From the NCBI GenBank assembly GCA_016185015.1, contig JACPOI010000056.1, forward strand, positions 1 to 60,073: a stretch of DNA of 60,073 nt. Direction: 5' to 3'. The position numbers and the translations under genes were made by a program. The DNA is from Burkholderiales bacterium (GTDB lineage: Bacteria; Pseudomonadota; Gammaproteobacteria; Burkholderiales; Burkholderiaceae_C). Of the stretch, positions 9,428-19,712 are shown in pieces. The notes beneath the pieces are model-generated. The model had not been told where the DNA came from, made no database searches, and saw nothing but the letters and a program-made list of their open reading frames with translations. Positions within the stretch are counted from its first letter, which is position 1. Each line of letters opens with the position of its first letter.

Positions 9428-11791
9428 CTATTCTCGTGTCTTGAGCACACCCACCAGGTCCAGCGTGTCGATGCGCCGGCGCACGATCAGGGCGCTGGCC
9501 ACGCCGGCGGCCACCACGACGATGGCGGCATAGGCGTAGGTGGGTGGCTGGATGATGAGCGGAAAGAAGAATTCGTCGGTCTTGATCAGCTGCACGATGC
9601 CCGCGGCCAGCCAGTAGCCGGCCACCAGGCCCAGCGGGATGGCGATCAGGATTTCCAGCGCCAGCTCGCCCAGCAGGAAGGTGGAGACCTCACCGCGCGT
9701 GAAACCCAGCACGCGCAGGCTGGCCAGCTCCCAGGCGCGTTCGGCCAGCGCGATGCGCGCGTGGTTGTAGACCACGCCCACGGCGATGATGCTGGCAAAG
9801 ACGGTGAGGATGGCGCTGAAGACCAGCACGTTGCGCGCAGTGATCTCCTCGATGTTGCGCAGCATCACGGACTTGCTGAAGGCCGCCGCCACACGCGGCA
9901 GGTTCTTGAGCCGATCCAGCAGTTCGGGTTCATGGCCGCGTTCCACCGAGAGGGCGACCACGTTGACGTGGTCGCCTTCCTGCAGCAGGCGGTTGAGGCT
10001 GCGCCGTTCGATGTAGGCACCCATCCCCATCATCTCCTGCACCGTGCCCATGACGGGCAGCTCCAGCACCTGGCGCCGGCCTTCGAGCAGTTCCACCCGC
10101 ACGGTCTGGCCCGGTTTGATGTGCAGGCGCTCGGCCAGGCGGTCGGTCAGCAGCAGGCCGTCTTGTGGCGGGGAGAAACTCTGGTGGGCCACGTCGACGA
10201 CGCGCTGCAGCTGGGGGTCTTGGGCGCGGCCCTGTACGCTGCCGCGCCAGTGGTGCTGGCCGTGCACTAGGCGCGCCGGCACGCTGCGCACGCCTTCGAC
10301 GGCCGTGACGTGCGGCAGGCGCGCCATCTCGTAGGTGACGGGCGCGGGCGCAGCCTCGACCAGGCTGACGATGACATCGCCGCGCAGCACCAGGCGGAAC
10401 TGGGTGTGCAGCAGCAGGTCGATGGTGTCGCGCCAGAAGGTGCCGCTGATGACGATGGCCATGGAGGCGGCGATGCCGAAGATGGTGAGCAGGGTGCGCA
10501 GCGGTCGCCGCTGCATGGTGCGCAGGACCATGCGCACGGCCGGGCTGAAGAACTCGCGCAGGCCCCAGGTCTCGACGAAGCTGGGGCGAAAGCGCCCCGG
10601 TGCCGGCGGTCGCATGGCCTCGGCCGGGGCCAGCTGCACGGTGGCCGCGATGGCGCGCCAAGTAGCGCCCAGGGCGGCGACCAGGGTGATGGCGGTGGCG
10701 GCCAGGATCAGTTCGGGCCGTACGCGGTGGCGCAGCTCTGGGAAACGGAACACCTCGGCATAGATGCCCGAAAACCAGTTGCCCAGCCAGGCGCCCACGC
10801 CCAGACCAATCAGCACGCCGAGGGTGACGATGAGCAGCACCAGCTTGACGTAGTGCGCGCCGATGGCCGCATTGCCGTAGCCCAGGGCCTTGAGCGCGGC
10901 GATCTGCTCGCGCTGGGTGGCGATCTGGCGGCTCAGCACCACGTTGAGCAGGAAGGCGGCCACGGCCAGGAAGATGCTGGGCAGCACGGTGCCCATGACA
11001 CGTTGTTCCTTGATCTCGGAGTTCAGGATCATGTGCGACATCTGCTCGTCGCGGCCGTGCGCGCTGATGCCGCCATAGGGCGCGAGCAGGCGGTTCAGGC
11101 CGTCGATCACGCGGCCCTCGCTGGCGCCGGGGGCCAGGCGCACCGAGACCTGGTTGAAGGCGCCCTCCATGTTGTAGGCGGCGGCCAGGGCGTGGCGGTC
11201 GAGCCAGAAAACGCCGAAGCCGCGCAGGTCGGGCGAGCCGCCCATGCCGGCGAAGATGTACTCGGGCGAGAGCGCGATGCCGGTGATCAGCAGTTCCTCG
11301 CGCTTGCCGTTGACCAGGGCGTGGATGCGGTCGCCGGGCTGCAGCTTGCGGGCGATGGCGAAGCCCTCCGACACCAGCACCTCCAGCGCACTGCCGCGCT
11401 GCGTGACGGGCAAACGGCCCTCGCGCAGGTGCAGGCGGTTGAGGCGCGGCAGCGCCTGCAGGTCGATGCCGATCAGGCGGCCAATGATGGGGTCGGACAC
11501 GTTGGGAATGTCGACCTGCACGATCTGCGTGAGCGAGGTCTCCACGTGCGCGGCGCCGGGCAGGGCGGCGAGCTGGCGTTCCAGCGCCAGCGGCGCGCGC
11601 TTGAGATTGGCGAAGACGTCGGCAAAGCGCGACTCGGTGTAGTAGACCTCGCGCGACCAGGACAGCGCGTCGTAGGCGCTGAAGGTGGCGATGAAACCGG
11701 CCACGCCGCTGGCCACCACCAGCGCGATGGTGACGGCCTGGCTCCACATGAGCCGCAGGTCGCGCAGCAGCTTGCGGTCCAGCGCTTTCAT
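9428..11791 (-). CDS. FtsX-like ABC transporter permease
   Basis: A 787-residue permease with duplicated FtsX/MacB_PCD architecture. One membrane span lies near residues 15-40, a long periplasmic domain follows, then three spans around 270-380, and a second repeat ends with three spans at the C-terminus. [20 protein letters not shown]-like text (residues ~290-310) is the coupling segment typical of this family. The start at 11791 ([12 protein letters not shown]) removes a low-complexity upstream extension. It lies 10 bp after the ATPase stop. These systems export lipids, lipoproteins, peptides or drugs; the cargo here is unknown. Confidence 0.88.
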   Translation of the reverse strand: MKALDRKLLRDLRLMWSQAVTIALVVASGVAGFIATFSAYDALSWSREVYYTESRFADVFANLKRAPLALERQLAALPGAAHVETSLTQIVQVDIPNVSDPIIGRLIGIDLQALPRLNRLHLREGRLPVTQRGSALEVLVSEGFAIARKLQPGDRIHALVNGKREELLITGIALSPEYIFAGMGGSPDLRGFGVFWLDRHALAAAYNMEGAFNQVSVRLAPGASEGRVIDGLNRLLAPYGGISAHGRDEQMSHMILNSEIKEQRVMGTVLPSIFLAVAAFLLNVVLSRQIATQREQIAALKALGYGNAAIGAHYVKLVLLIVTLGVLIGLGVGAWLGNWFSGIYAEVFRFPELRHRVRPELILAATAITLVAALGATWRAIAATVQLAPAEAMRPPAPGRFRPSFVETWGLREFFSPAVRMVLRTMQRRPLRTLLTIFGIAASMAIVISGTFWRDTIDLLLHTQFRLVLRGDVIVSLVEAAPAPVTYEMARLPHVTAVEGVRSVPARLVHGQHHWRGSVQGRAQDPQLQRVVDVAHQSFSPPQDGLLLTDRLAERLHIKPGQTVRVELLEGRRQVLELPVMGTVQEMMGMGAYIERRSLNRLLQEGDHVNVVALSVERGHEPELLDRLKNLPRVAAAFSKSVMLRNIEEITARNVLVFSAILTVFASIIAVGVVYNHARIALAERAWELASLRVLGFTRGEVSTFLLGELALEILIAIPLGLVAGYWLAAGIVQLIKTDEFFFPLIIQPPTYAYAAIVVVAAGVASALIVRRRIDTLDLVGVLKTRE

Positions 11792-11801
11792 GCTCGGGCC
11801 T

Positions 11802-12554
<753 letters not shown>

Positions 12555-12846
12555 GGGCACATGATAGGCGGGTGGGACCTGCGCATCTTGATCCCGGTCA
12601 TGAATCCAGGGGTCGACCCCTCCCGGCGTGGCACAGCAGATCGCTGCGCGCTGGGGGTCATGGATGCACCAATATGTCCCATCCGTCCTGTCGGACAGCA
12701 TGGATTGGTTACAAGTTCAGGTTCTGCTGCAGGATTTGTAGCAAAGTCGTTGATTCTTCATGGGTCTGGCGCTGCACAGCGCTGAACCTTGGACTAGAAT
12801 CGGCGCGTCTGCCGGAGTCAAGGGTGGTGGCAGACGTGAAATTCAC

Positions 12847-14118
12847 ATGAAGTCTTCCGATTCAGAACTGATCAATATCTCAGACCTGCGCATCGGGCTC
12901 TACGTCGAGCTCGAACTGGGCTGGATGTCGCATCCCTTTCCGACCGGCAGCTTCAAGATCACCTCGCCTCGCCAGATCGAAACCATCCGTGGCCTGGGCC
13001 TCAAGCAGGTGCGTTATGTGCCGGCCAAGAGCGATCCGCCGTCGGATGGCCTGGCGAGCCAGCCGGCCAAGGACGAGGCTTCGGCCGCGCGCGCCCTGGC
13101 CCAGGAGCGCGAGTTCCGCCGGCACCGCGCCGCGCTGATCGAGTCGCAGCAGCAGAGCCTGAAAGCCTGCGAGCAGAAATTCGGCCAGGCCCAGCAGCAA
13201 TACCGGCGCGTGCAGGAGGATGTGCTGGAACAGCCGCAGCTCGTGCGCGACGAGTGCGTGGCCATGATCGAGGCCTTTGTCCAGGAAATGGCCTGCGATG
13301 GCGAGGCGGCGATCCGCCTGCTGTCTGAAGGCGTGGGCGAGCGTGCCGCCATGCACCCGGTCAACGTCACCGTGATGAGCCTCTTGCTGGGCAAGGCCAT
13401 GGGCCTGGCGGGCCCGGCCCTGGTCGACCTGGGCGTGGGCGCCTTCCTGCACGATGTGGGCAAGCTGCAGCTGCCCCAGCGCGTGCGCTGGTTCGAAGAC
13501 GGCTTCTCCATCGAGGACTTCAAGCTTTACCAGGACCACGTCAACAAGGGCGTGGCCATCGCCAACCGCATGCAGCTCAGCGAAGGTGCGCTGATGGCCA
13601 TTGCCCAGCACCACGAGCTGATCGACGGCACCGGCTTCCCCATGCGGCCGCCCGGTGGCGACCTGACGATGCCGGCGCGCATCCTGGCCCTGGTCAACCG
13701 TTACGACAACCTCTGCAATCCGGTGCGCCTGGTGACGGCGCTCACCCCGCACGAGGCTCTTTCGCTGCTGTTCGCACAGCACAAGGCGCGTTTCGACAAC
13801 ATCGTGCTGAGCGCTTTCATCCGCATGATGGGGGTCTACCCGCCCGGCTCGGTGGTGCAGCTCATCGACGGGCGCTACGCGCTGGTCGTCTCGGTCAATT
13901 CCGTGCGGCCGCTCAAGCCACGCGTGATCGTGCACGAGCCTTCGGTGCTCAAGCACGAGGCCTTGATCCTCGACCTGGAAAGCCAGCCCGGCATCGGCAT
14001 CCGCCGCAGTCTCAAGCCGGCCAGCCTGCCGCCTGATGCGCTGGAGTACCTGGGCCCGCGCCAGCGCATCGCCTACTACTTCGAGAACTCAGGCCCGGCC
14101 CCGCTGGCCGACGCCTGA
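12847..14118 (+). CDS. HD-GYP cyclic-di-GMP phosphodiesterase with DUF3391
   Basis: A 423-residue protein. The N-terminal DUF3391-type region (residues ~8-150, INISDLRIGLYVELE) precedes an HD-GYP domain with HD at residues 202-203 (FLHDVGKL) and HHELIDGTGFP at 255-265. Family members degrade cyclic-di-GMP to pGpG/GMP with a di- or tri-iron centre. The classic GYP tripeptide is GFP here, which is common and not disabling. A central charged helix (residues ~80-130) may be a coiled coil. The gene stands alone and ends at a strong terminator (14143). Confidence 0.9.
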   Translation: MKSSDSELINISDLRIGLYVELELGWMSHPFPTGSFKITSPRQIETIRGLGLKQVRYVPAKSDPPSDGLASQPAKDEASAARALAQEREFRRHRAALIESQQQSLKACEQKFGQAQQQYRRVQEDVLEQPQLVRDECVAMIEAFVQEMACDGEAAIRLLSEGVGERAAMHPVNVTVMSLLLGKAMGLAGPALVDLGVGAFLHDVGKLQLPQRVRWFEDGFSIEDFKLYQDHVNKGVAIANRMQLSEGALMAIAQHHELIDGTGFPMRPPGGDLTMPARILALVNRYDNLCNPVRLVTALTPHEALSLLFAQHKARFDNIVLSAFIRMMGVYPPGSVVQLIDGRYALVVSVNSVRPLKPRVIVHEPSVLKHEALILDLESQPGIGIRRSLKPASLPPDALEYLGPRQRIAYYFENSGPAPLADA

Positions 14119-14142
14119 GCCACAGCGGGCACCAAAGCAAAA

Positions 14143-14166
14143 GCCAGGGCAGGCCCTGGCTTTTTT
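14143..14166 (+). terminator. Rho-independent terminator after HD-GYP gene
   Basis: Perfect inverted repeat GCCAGGGC / GCCCTGGC with a 2-nt centre, followed by six T residues. An A-rich flank (AAAGCAAAA) on the other side means it may also work for the frc-like gene ending at 14202 on the minus strand. Confidence 0.9.
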
Positions 14167-14201
14167 CATGCCCGCGGCACAGCGGGCAGGGTAGCGACGG
14201 A

Positions 14202-15449
14202 TCAGATCGCCTTGGCGGCGCGCAACTCGTCAAGCTGCGCCTTGTTGTAACCCATCTGCATCAGCACCTCTTCGGTGTGCTCGCCCAGCAGGGGTGAGCG
14301 GGTCACGTCGGTCGGGCTGTCCGAGAGCTTGATGGGGTTGCCCACGCTCAGGTACTTGCCGCGTACCGGGTGATCGATTTCCACGATGGTGCCGGTGTCG
14401 CGCAGCGACTGGTCCTCGGCGATTTCCTTCATGGAGAGGATGGGTCCGCAGGGGATGTCGAACTCGTTGAGGATGTCCATGGCCTCGAACTTGGTCTTGG
14501 TCTTGGTCCATTCCTCGATGCGGTCGAAGATCATCTTGAGGTGCGGCAGACGGGCCTGCGGCGTGGCGAAGTGCGGGTTGGTGATCCAGTCGTCCTCGCC
14601 GATGATCTTGCAGATCGCGGGCCAGACGGCGGCCTGGGTGATGAAGTAGATGTAGGCGTTGGGGTCCTTCTGCCAGCCCTTGCACTTGAGGATGGAGCCC
14701 GGCTGGCCGCCGCCGGAGGCGTTGCCCGCGCGCGGCACGGCTTCGCCGAACTCGATGTCGGGGTACTGCGGGTACTCGCGCAGCTCGCCGGTGCGCTCCA
14801 GGCGCGGTTGGTCGCGCAGCTTGACGCGGCACAGGTTGAGCACGGCGTCCTGCATGGCGGCCAGCACCTTCTGGCCGCGGCCGGTCTTCTCGCGCTGGAA
14901 CAGGGCGGTGACGATGCCCAGGGCCAGGTGCAGGCCGGTGCCGCTGTCACCGATCTGCGCGCCCGTCACCATGGGCAGGCCGTCGGGGTCGCCGGTGGTG
15001 GAAGCAGCGCCGCCGGTGCACTGGGCCACGTTCTCGTAGACCTTGCAGTCGACATAGGGGCCGGGGCCGAAACCCTTGACCGAGGCCAGGATGATCCGGG
15101 GGTTGATCTCCTGGATCTTCTCCCAGGGAAAGCCCATGCGGTCGAGCGCGCCGGGGGCGAAGTTCTCGACCATCACGTCGCATTCCTTGATCAGCTTGAT
15201 CAGCACTTCCTTGCCCTTGGGGTTCTTGGTGTCCAGGGTGATGGAGCGCTTGTTGTGGTTGAGCATGGTGAAGTACAGGCTGTCGGCGTTCGGGATGTCA
15301 CGCAGCTGTCCGCGCGTGGCATCACCTTCACCGGCCTTCTCCACCTTGATCACGTCGGCGCCGAACCACGCCAGCAGCTGTGTGCAGGTGGGTCCCGACT
15401 GCACATGCGTGAAGTCGAGGATGCGCACTCCTTCGAGGGCTTTGGTCAT
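14202..15449 (-). CDS. frc: Formyl-CoA:oxalate CoA-transferase paralogue 1 (CaiB/BaiF class III)
   Basis: A 415-residue class III CoA-transferase very similar to Frc of Oxalobacter throughout: [20 protein letters not shown] at the start, [13 protein letters not shown] near 95-106, and catalytic Asp at about residue 168 in QIGDSGTG. It would transfer CoA between formyl-CoA and oxalate. Its glycine loop reads NASGGGQPG where paralogue 2 and Oxalobacter Frc have NAGGGGQPG, so specificity may differ. It is a single gene with its own promoter (TATAAT at 15522-15527). AGGAG lies upstream of the ATG. Confidence 0.88.
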   Translation of the reverse strand: MTKALEGVRILDFTHVQSGPTCTQLLAWFGADVIKVEKAGEGDATRGQLRDIPNADSLYFTMLNHNKRSITLDTKNPKGKEVLIKLIKECDVMVENFAPGALDRMGFPWEKIQEINPRIILASVKGFGPGPYVDCKVYENVAQCTGGAASTTGDPDGLPMVTGAQIGDSGTGLHLALGIVTALFQREKTGRGQKVLAAMQDAVLNLCRVKLRDQPRLERTGELREYPQYPDIEFGEAVPRAGNASGGGQPGSILKCKGWQKDPNAYIYFITQAAVWPAICKIIGEDDWITNPHFATPQARLPHLKMIFDRIEEWTKTKTKFEAMDILNEFDIPCGPILSMKEIAEDQSLRDTGTIVEIDHPVRGKYLSVGNPIKLSDSPTDVTRSPLLGEHTEEVLMQMGYNKAQLDELRAAKAI

Positions 15450-15488
15450 GAAAAAACTCCTGGTTCTAATGATAAAAAATTCTTATGA

Positions 15489-15527
15489 ATAGAAGCGACT
15501 GGTCTTCTATATGACTTGATCATTATA
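15489..15527 (-). promoter_or_regulatory. frc paralogue 1 promoter with operator-like inverted repeat
   Basis: On the minus strand a perfect TATAAT -10 box lies at 15522-15527, predicting a start near 15515. Just downstream, between start site and ATG, is a perfect inverted repeat ATAGAAG-8 nt-CTTCTAT (15489-15510). It could be a repressor operator or a 5'-leader hairpin. No convincing -35 is seen, which suggests activator dependence. Confidence 0.55.
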
Positions 15528-15645
15528 GGGGTTTCAACACCTCGAAATATTGTCGTTTTTTATGTGGGTGCAGGGCCGTGCTGATACATGCGTACAGAGG
15601 GAAAATGGAAGTTTTCTGAGGACGCAGCGAGGAAGCTGCCCAGGC

Positions 15646-15674
15646 AAAAAAAACGGCGCCCGAAGGCGCCGTTT
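15646..15674 (-). terminator. Rho-independent terminator of oxc-frc operon
   Basis: Read on the minus strand: a GC-rich stem (ACGGCGCC / GGCGCCGT) with a TTCG tetraloop followed by eight T residues, 20 bp after the frc paralogue 2 stop. Confidence 0.93.
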
Positions 15675-15693
15675 TCATGTCCGAGGGGAGTTC

Positions 15694-16968
15694 TCAGACG
15701 GCTTTCTTGCCGTGCATGGCCGTGATCTGGTCCTTGCTGTAACCCAGCTCGGCCAGCACCTCGTCGGTGTGTTGGCCCAGCAGCGGGGAAGCCGTGACTT
15801 CGGGCTTGAGGTCCGAGAACTTGATCGGGCTGCCGATGGTGAAGTAGCTGCCGCGCACGGGGTGCGGCACTTCGACGATGGAGCCGCTCTTGCGCAGCGA
15901 CTCATCAACCAGCAGTTCCTTCATGGACAGCACCGGGGCGCAAGGAATGTCGAACTTGCGGAAGATGTCCACCGCTTCGAACTTGGTCTTGTCCTTGATG
16001 AAGTCTTCGATGGTGGCGAAGATTTCCATGATGTGCGGCTGGCGGGCCTTCGGCGTGGTGTAGGCCGGATCGGTCTTCCACTCGGGTTTGCCCAGCGCGT
16101 CGCAGATCGGCTCCCAGGCGTGGCCCTGCACCGTGAAATAGATGTAGGCGTTGGGGTCGGTCTCCCAGCCCTTGCACTTCAGGATCCAGCCCGGCTGGCC
16201 GCCGCCGCCGGCATTGCCGCCGCGCGGGGTCACGCGGTCCTTGAACGCGTCCATCTCGTGGGGGTACTGGGGATACTCTTCCAGGTAGCCCAGACGCTCC
16301 AGACGCTGCTGGTCGCGCATCTTCACGCGGCACAGGTTCAGCACGGCGTCCTGCATGGACACGGCGACCTTCTGGCCCTTGCCGGTCTGCTGGCGGCCGA
16401 TGATGGCGGTCAGGATACCGATGGCCAGGTGCATGCCGGTGTTAGAGTCACCCAGGGCAGCAGCGGAGATCGTGGGCTGCGAGTTCTCGCCCTTCCACCA
16501 GCCGGTGGTCGAAGCGGAGCCGCCAGCGCACTGGGCCACGTTTTCGTAGACCTTCAGGTCTTCGTAGTGGTGGCCGTCGCTGAAGCCCTTGACCGAAGCC
16601 AGCACCATGCCGGGGTTGAGCTTCTGGATGTGTTCCCAGGTGAAGCCCATGCGGTCCAGGGCGCCGGGGCCGAAGTTCTCGACCATGACGTCGGACTTCT
16701 TGATCAGCTTCTCGAGCACTTCCTTGCCCTCGGCCGTCTTGGTGTCCAGGGTCAGCGAACGCTTGTTGCTGTTGAGCATCGTGAAGTAGAGCGCGTCGGC
16801 ATCGGGCATGTCGCGCAGCTGGCTGCGGGTGACGTCGCCGGCGCCCGGGCGCTCGACCTTGATCACGTCAGCGCCGAACCAGGCCAGCAGCTGGGTGCAG
16901 GCCGGACCGGCTTGCACGTGCGTGAAGTCGATGATCTTGATGCCCTTGAGGGGTTTGTTTCCAGACAT
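15694..16968 (-). CDS. frc: Formyl-CoA:oxalate CoA-transferase paralogue 2
   Basis: A 424-residue protein that looks like bona fide Frc. The start [17 protein letters not shown], the catalytic Asp at ~174 in [11 protein letters not shown], the glycine loop [17 protein letters not shown] and the overall length match the Oxalobacter enzyme (428 residues). It activates oxalate with CoA from formyl-CoA, releasing formate. It sits 36 bp downstream of oxc and ends at a strong terminator, so oxc-frc form an operon. Two in-frame ATGs exist (16974, 16968); the second is 8 bp from AAGGAG and is preferred. Confidence 0.93.
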   Translation of the reverse strand: MSGNKPLKGIKIIDFTHVQAGPACTQLLAWFGADVIKVERPGAGDVTRSQLRDMPDADALYFTMLNSNKRSLTLDTKTAEGKEVLEKLIKKSDVMVENFGPGALDRMGFTWEHIQKLNPGMVLASVKGFSDGHHYEDLKVYENVAQCAGGSASTTGWWKGENSQPTISAAALGDSNTGMHLAIGILTAIIGRQQTGKGQKVAVSMQDAVLNLCRVKMRDQQRLERLGYLEEYPQYPHEMDAFKDRVTPRGGNAGGGGQPGWILKCKGWETDPNAYIYFTVQGHAWEPICDALGKPEWKTDPAYTTPKARQPHIMEIFATIEDFIKDKTKFEAVDIFRKFDIPCAPVLSMKELLVDESLRKSGSIVEVPHPVRGSYFTIGSPIKFSDLKPEVTASPLLGQHTDEVLAELGYSKDQITAMHGKKAV

Positions 16969-17004
16969 GTGCATATCTCCTTGTGGGTTGTTGCGCTAGT
17001 GAAA

Positions 17005-18738
17005 TCAGTGCTTCTTGGTCGCAGCGCTCGTGGGATTGAGGCTGGTGATGCGACCGCTTTCAGTGCCGGCACCTTCGTCGATGACGGCGTTGATCAGGGT
17101 GGGCTTGCGCGACTTGATGGCTTCTTCCATCGCCTTGCGCAGTTCAGCCGGGGTGGTGGCCTGCACGCCGACGCCGCCGAAGGCTTCCATCAGCTTGTCG
17201 TAGCGGGCGCCCTTGACGAACACCAGGGGCGAGGGATCGCTGGAGCCGCCGCGGGCCAGTTCGTCACCGCGGTACACGCCGTTGTTGTTCATGATGACGA
17301 TGCAGACCGGCAGGTTGTAGCGGCAGATGGTCTCGACTTCCATGCCGCTGAAACCGAAGGCGCTGTCGCCCTCGATGGCGATCACCGGCTGGTTGCTTTC
17401 GACGGCGGCGGCCACGGCAAAACCCATGCCGATGCCCATCACGCCCCAGGTGCCCACGTCCAGGCGCTTGCGCGGCTTGTACATGTCGACGATGGAACGG
17501 GTGAAGTCCAACGCGTTGGCGCCTTCGTTGACCAGGATGGCGTCGGGGTTGGCCTTGATGATGTCGCGCACCACGTTGAGCGAGCTGTGATAGTTCATCA
17601 CAGGCGGGTTCTTCGCGAGGGTCTCGGCCATCTTCGCGACGTTCTTGTTCTTGCGCTCGGCGACGGCGCTGGTCCACTCGGCCGGGGGCTTGGCCCAGCT
17701 GGAGCCCATGCCGGCGAGCAGGGCGGACACGCAGGAACCGATGTCGCCGACCAGCGGGGCGTCGATGGCCACGTTGCTGTCAGCCTCGGTGGGCGAGATG
17801 TCGATCTGGATGAACTTCTGGCCACCGGCGTTCTTGTGGTCCTTGCCACCCCAGGTCTTGCCCTTGCCGTGCGAGAGCAGCCAGTTCAGGCGCGCGCCGA
17901 CCAGCAGCACCACGTCGGCTTCCGGCAGCACGAAGGAGCGGGCGGCCGAAGCGCACTGCTCATGGGTGTCGGGCAGGATGCCCTTGGCCATGGACATGGG
18001 CAGGTAGGGGATGCCGGACTTCTCGACCAGGGTCTTGATGTCGGCGTCGGCCTGGGCGTAGGCAGCACCCTTGCCCAGCAGGATCAAGGGCTTCTTGGCG
18101 CCCTTGAGCAGGTCCAGGGCGCGCTTCACGGCGTCCGGGGCGGGGATCTGGCGCGGAGCGGGATCGACCACCTTGATCAGCGACGCCTTGCCGGCAGCAG
18201 CGTCCATGGCCTGGCCGAACAGCTTGGCCGGCAGGTCCAGGTAGACACCGCCCGGGCGGCCGGAGACGGCAGCACGGATGGCGCGGGCGATGCCCACGCC
18301 GATGTCTTCAGCGTTGAGCACGCGGAAGGCGGCCTTGCACAGGGGCTTGGCGATGGCCAGCTGGTCCATCTCTTCGTAGTCACCTTGCTGCAGGTCGACG
18401 ATCTCGCGCTCGGAAGAGCCGGAGATCAGGATCATGGGGAAGCAGTTGGTCGTGGCGTTGGCCAGGGCGGTCAGGCCGTTGAGGAAGCCGGGCGCGGACA
18501 CCGTCAGGCAGACGCCGGGCTTGCCGGTCATAAAGCCGGCGATGGCGGCGGCGTTGCCGGCGTTCTGCTCGTGGCGGAAGGAGATCACGCGCAGGCCTTC
18601 TTCCTGCATCATGCGGGTCAGGTCCGTGACCGGAATGCCCGGCAGGCCGTAGATGTTGGTGATGCCGTTGAGTTTCAGAGCATCGATGACCAGGTGGAAA
18701 CCGTCGGTCAGTTCTCTGGATTGAGCGTCGTTGGACAT
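17005..18738 (-). CDS. oxc: Oxalyl-CoA decarboxylase
   Basis: A 577-residue thiamine-diphosphate enzyme that converts oxalyl-CoA to formyl-CoA and CO2, the energy-yielding step of oxalate catabolism. It shows the pyrimidine-domain Glu at ~57 in [17 protein letters not shown], the ThDP motif starting [20 protein letters not shown] and ending in [10 protein letters not shown], and the central TPP domain ([12 protein letters not shown]). Length matches Oxalobacter Oxc (568). The start at 18738 is the family start ([10 protein letters not shown]); an upstream extension is non-conserved. It is the first gene of oxc-frc, transcribed from the palindrome-containing promoter described at 18905. Confidence 0.95.
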   Translation of the reverse strand: MSNDAQSRELTDGFHLVIDALKLNGITNIYGLPGIPVTDLTRMMQEEGLRVISFRHEQNAGNAAAIAGFMTGKPGVCLTVSAPGFLNGLTALANATTNCFPMILISGSSEREIVDLQQGDYEEMDQLAIAKPLCKAAFRVLNAEDIGVGIARAIRAAVSGRPGGVYLDLPAKLFGQAMDAAAGKASLIKVVDPAPRQIPAPDAVKRALDLLKGAKKPLILLGKGAAYAQADADIKTLVEKSGIPYLPMSMAKGILPDTHEQCASAARSFVLPEADVVLLVGARLNWLLSHGKGKTWGGKDHKNAGGQKFIQIDISPTEADSNVAIDAPLVGDIGSCVSALLAGMGSSWAKPPAEWTSAVAERKNKNVAKMAETLAKNPPVMNYHSSLNVVRDIIKANPDAILVNEGANALDFTRSIVDMYKPRKRLDVGTWGVMGIGMGFAVAAAVESNQPVIAIEGDSAFGFSGMEVETICRYNLPVCIVIMNNNGVYRGDELARGGSSDPSPLVFVKGARYDKLMEAFGGVGVQATTPAELRKAMEEAIKSRKPTLINAVIDEGAGTESGRITSLNPTSAATKKH

Positions 18739-18904
18739 GGTTGTAGTCTCTCTCGGTTTTTGACGTCTGTGAAAGTCGGGCGACCCGGCTGGCAAATATC
18801 TGCGGCTCCTCGAATCTGGCGGACCCCGGGAGCGCGCAATCGGGGTGTCAGGCGGTGCTGCGGGCCCCTGCTCGACGAGGTGTCAACAGGGCCCATTTGC
18901 ATCG

Positions 18905-18954
18905 ACGGGTTATGATAGAAACCGATTCAGGTTCCGCCATTGACCACGGTCAAT
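18905..18954 (-). promoter_or_regulatory. oxc promoter with class II Crp/Fnr-type activator site
   Basis: A perfect 16-bp palindrome ATTGACC-AC-GGTCAAT occupies 18939-18954. On the minus strand a TATCAT -10 box lies at 18912-18917, predicting transcription from 18905. The palindrome is then centred at -41.5, the exact geometry of class II Fnr/Crp activation. The two half-sites are TTGAC, recognised by Fnr-type ExxSR helices, and such a protein is encoded divergently at 19026. The same site could overlap the regulator's own promoter. Confidence 0.8.
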
Positions 18955-19025
18955 TTTCGGGACAAATAACCGGCTTTCCACGGGGAGCCGGCCCGCTACC
19001 GGCGCGAACGCGCGATCCCTGGCCC

Positions 19026-19634
19026 ATGACATCCATCGAGAACCATCCGGAAAAGAACATCATTCGGGTTCAACTCCGCCAGAACAACGTGCTCAAGGGC
19101 ATGAGTGCGGCGTCGCACGAGGAGCTGGAGCAGCACCTCACCGTGGTGGACTGCAACAAGGGTGATTTCCTGCTGCACCAGGGCGTGCATGAGATGGAGC
19201 AGTATTTCATCCTCGACGGGGTGCTCAAGCGGGTCGTCGCCAATGCCCAGGGCAAGGAAATGATCCTGCGCTTCGCCGCCGAGCGCGAGATGGAAACCAG
19301 CTACGCAGCATGGTCTCTCAAGACGCCCACGCCCTACAGCATCGTTTCCGTGACCAAGGCGCGGGTGGTCAAGCTGCCCCTGCCGGAGTGGATCGCCTTC
19401 ATCGATCGTCATCCGGAGGAAAAGCGCCTGTTCGAGTACTGCGTGATGAATCTCATGAGCGAAATCATGGCGCATACCATCACGCTGCACCTGCTGGACG
19501 CGCCGGGCCGTGTGCACCGCTTCCTGCGCAAGCACCCCGAGCTCTTCGACCGCATCCCGAAAAAGGAACTCGCGGCCTACATGAACCTCTCGGCCGAGAC
19601 GCTGAGCCGCCTCAAGCAGCGCGGCAAGATCTGA
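19026..19634 (+). CDS. Crp/Fnr-family regulator of the oxalate region
   Basis: A 202-residue regulator: a cyclic-nucleotide-binding-type beta-roll (residues ~30-125, VDCNKGDFLLHQGVHEMEQY), a dimer helix (~125-160), then a compact winged helix whose recognition helix is SAETLSRL with E191, S194 and R195. This ExxSR pattern is that of Fnr and predicts TTGA half-sites, matching the palindrome upstream. The N-terminal Fe-S cysteines of Fnr are absent, so it is not an oxygen sensor of that kind; the ligand is unknown. The ATG at 19026 aligns with the domain start. It diverges from oxc. Confidence 0.87.
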   Translation: MTSIENHPEKNIIRVQLRQNNVLKGMSAASHEELEQHLTVVDCNKGDFLLHQGVHEMEQYFILDGVLKRVVANAQGKEMILRFAAEREMETSYAAWSLKTPTPYSIVSVTKARVVKLPLPEWIAFIDRHPEEKRLFEYCVMNLMSEIMAHTITLHLLDAPGRVHRFLRKHPELFDRIPKKELAAYMNLSAETLSRLKQRGKI

Positions 19635-19644
19635 CCCAGGAATG

Positions 19645-19677
19645 AAAAAGGGCCTGTTCCGAGAGGAAGCAGGCCCT
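19645..19677 (-). terminator. Terminator of tctCBA/BON operon
   Basis: Stem AGGGCCTG-TTCC / GGAA-GCAGGCCCT with loop GAGA; read on the minus strand it is followed by TTTTT. It lies between the convergent regulator and cytidylate-kinase-like/BON genes. Confidence 0.85.
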
Positions 19678-19712
19678 GGTTCCGGCCCCGTCAGGGGCAG
19701 GAGGAGAGGAGG

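Noticed and set aside
7717-9444. 575-codon plus-strand open frame
   Set aside because: Covers the hemolysin III-like, lipoprotein and adaptor genes on the opposite strand; no domain.
15511-15535. TTGATCATTATAG near the frc paralogue 1 promoter as a third Fnr-like box
   Set aside because: Only one half-site matches; no second half at the right spacing.
15550-18915. 1121-codon plus-strand open frame
   Set aside because: Antisense to frc and oxc; the opposite strand has full catalytic motifs, Shine-Dalgarno sites and a terminator.
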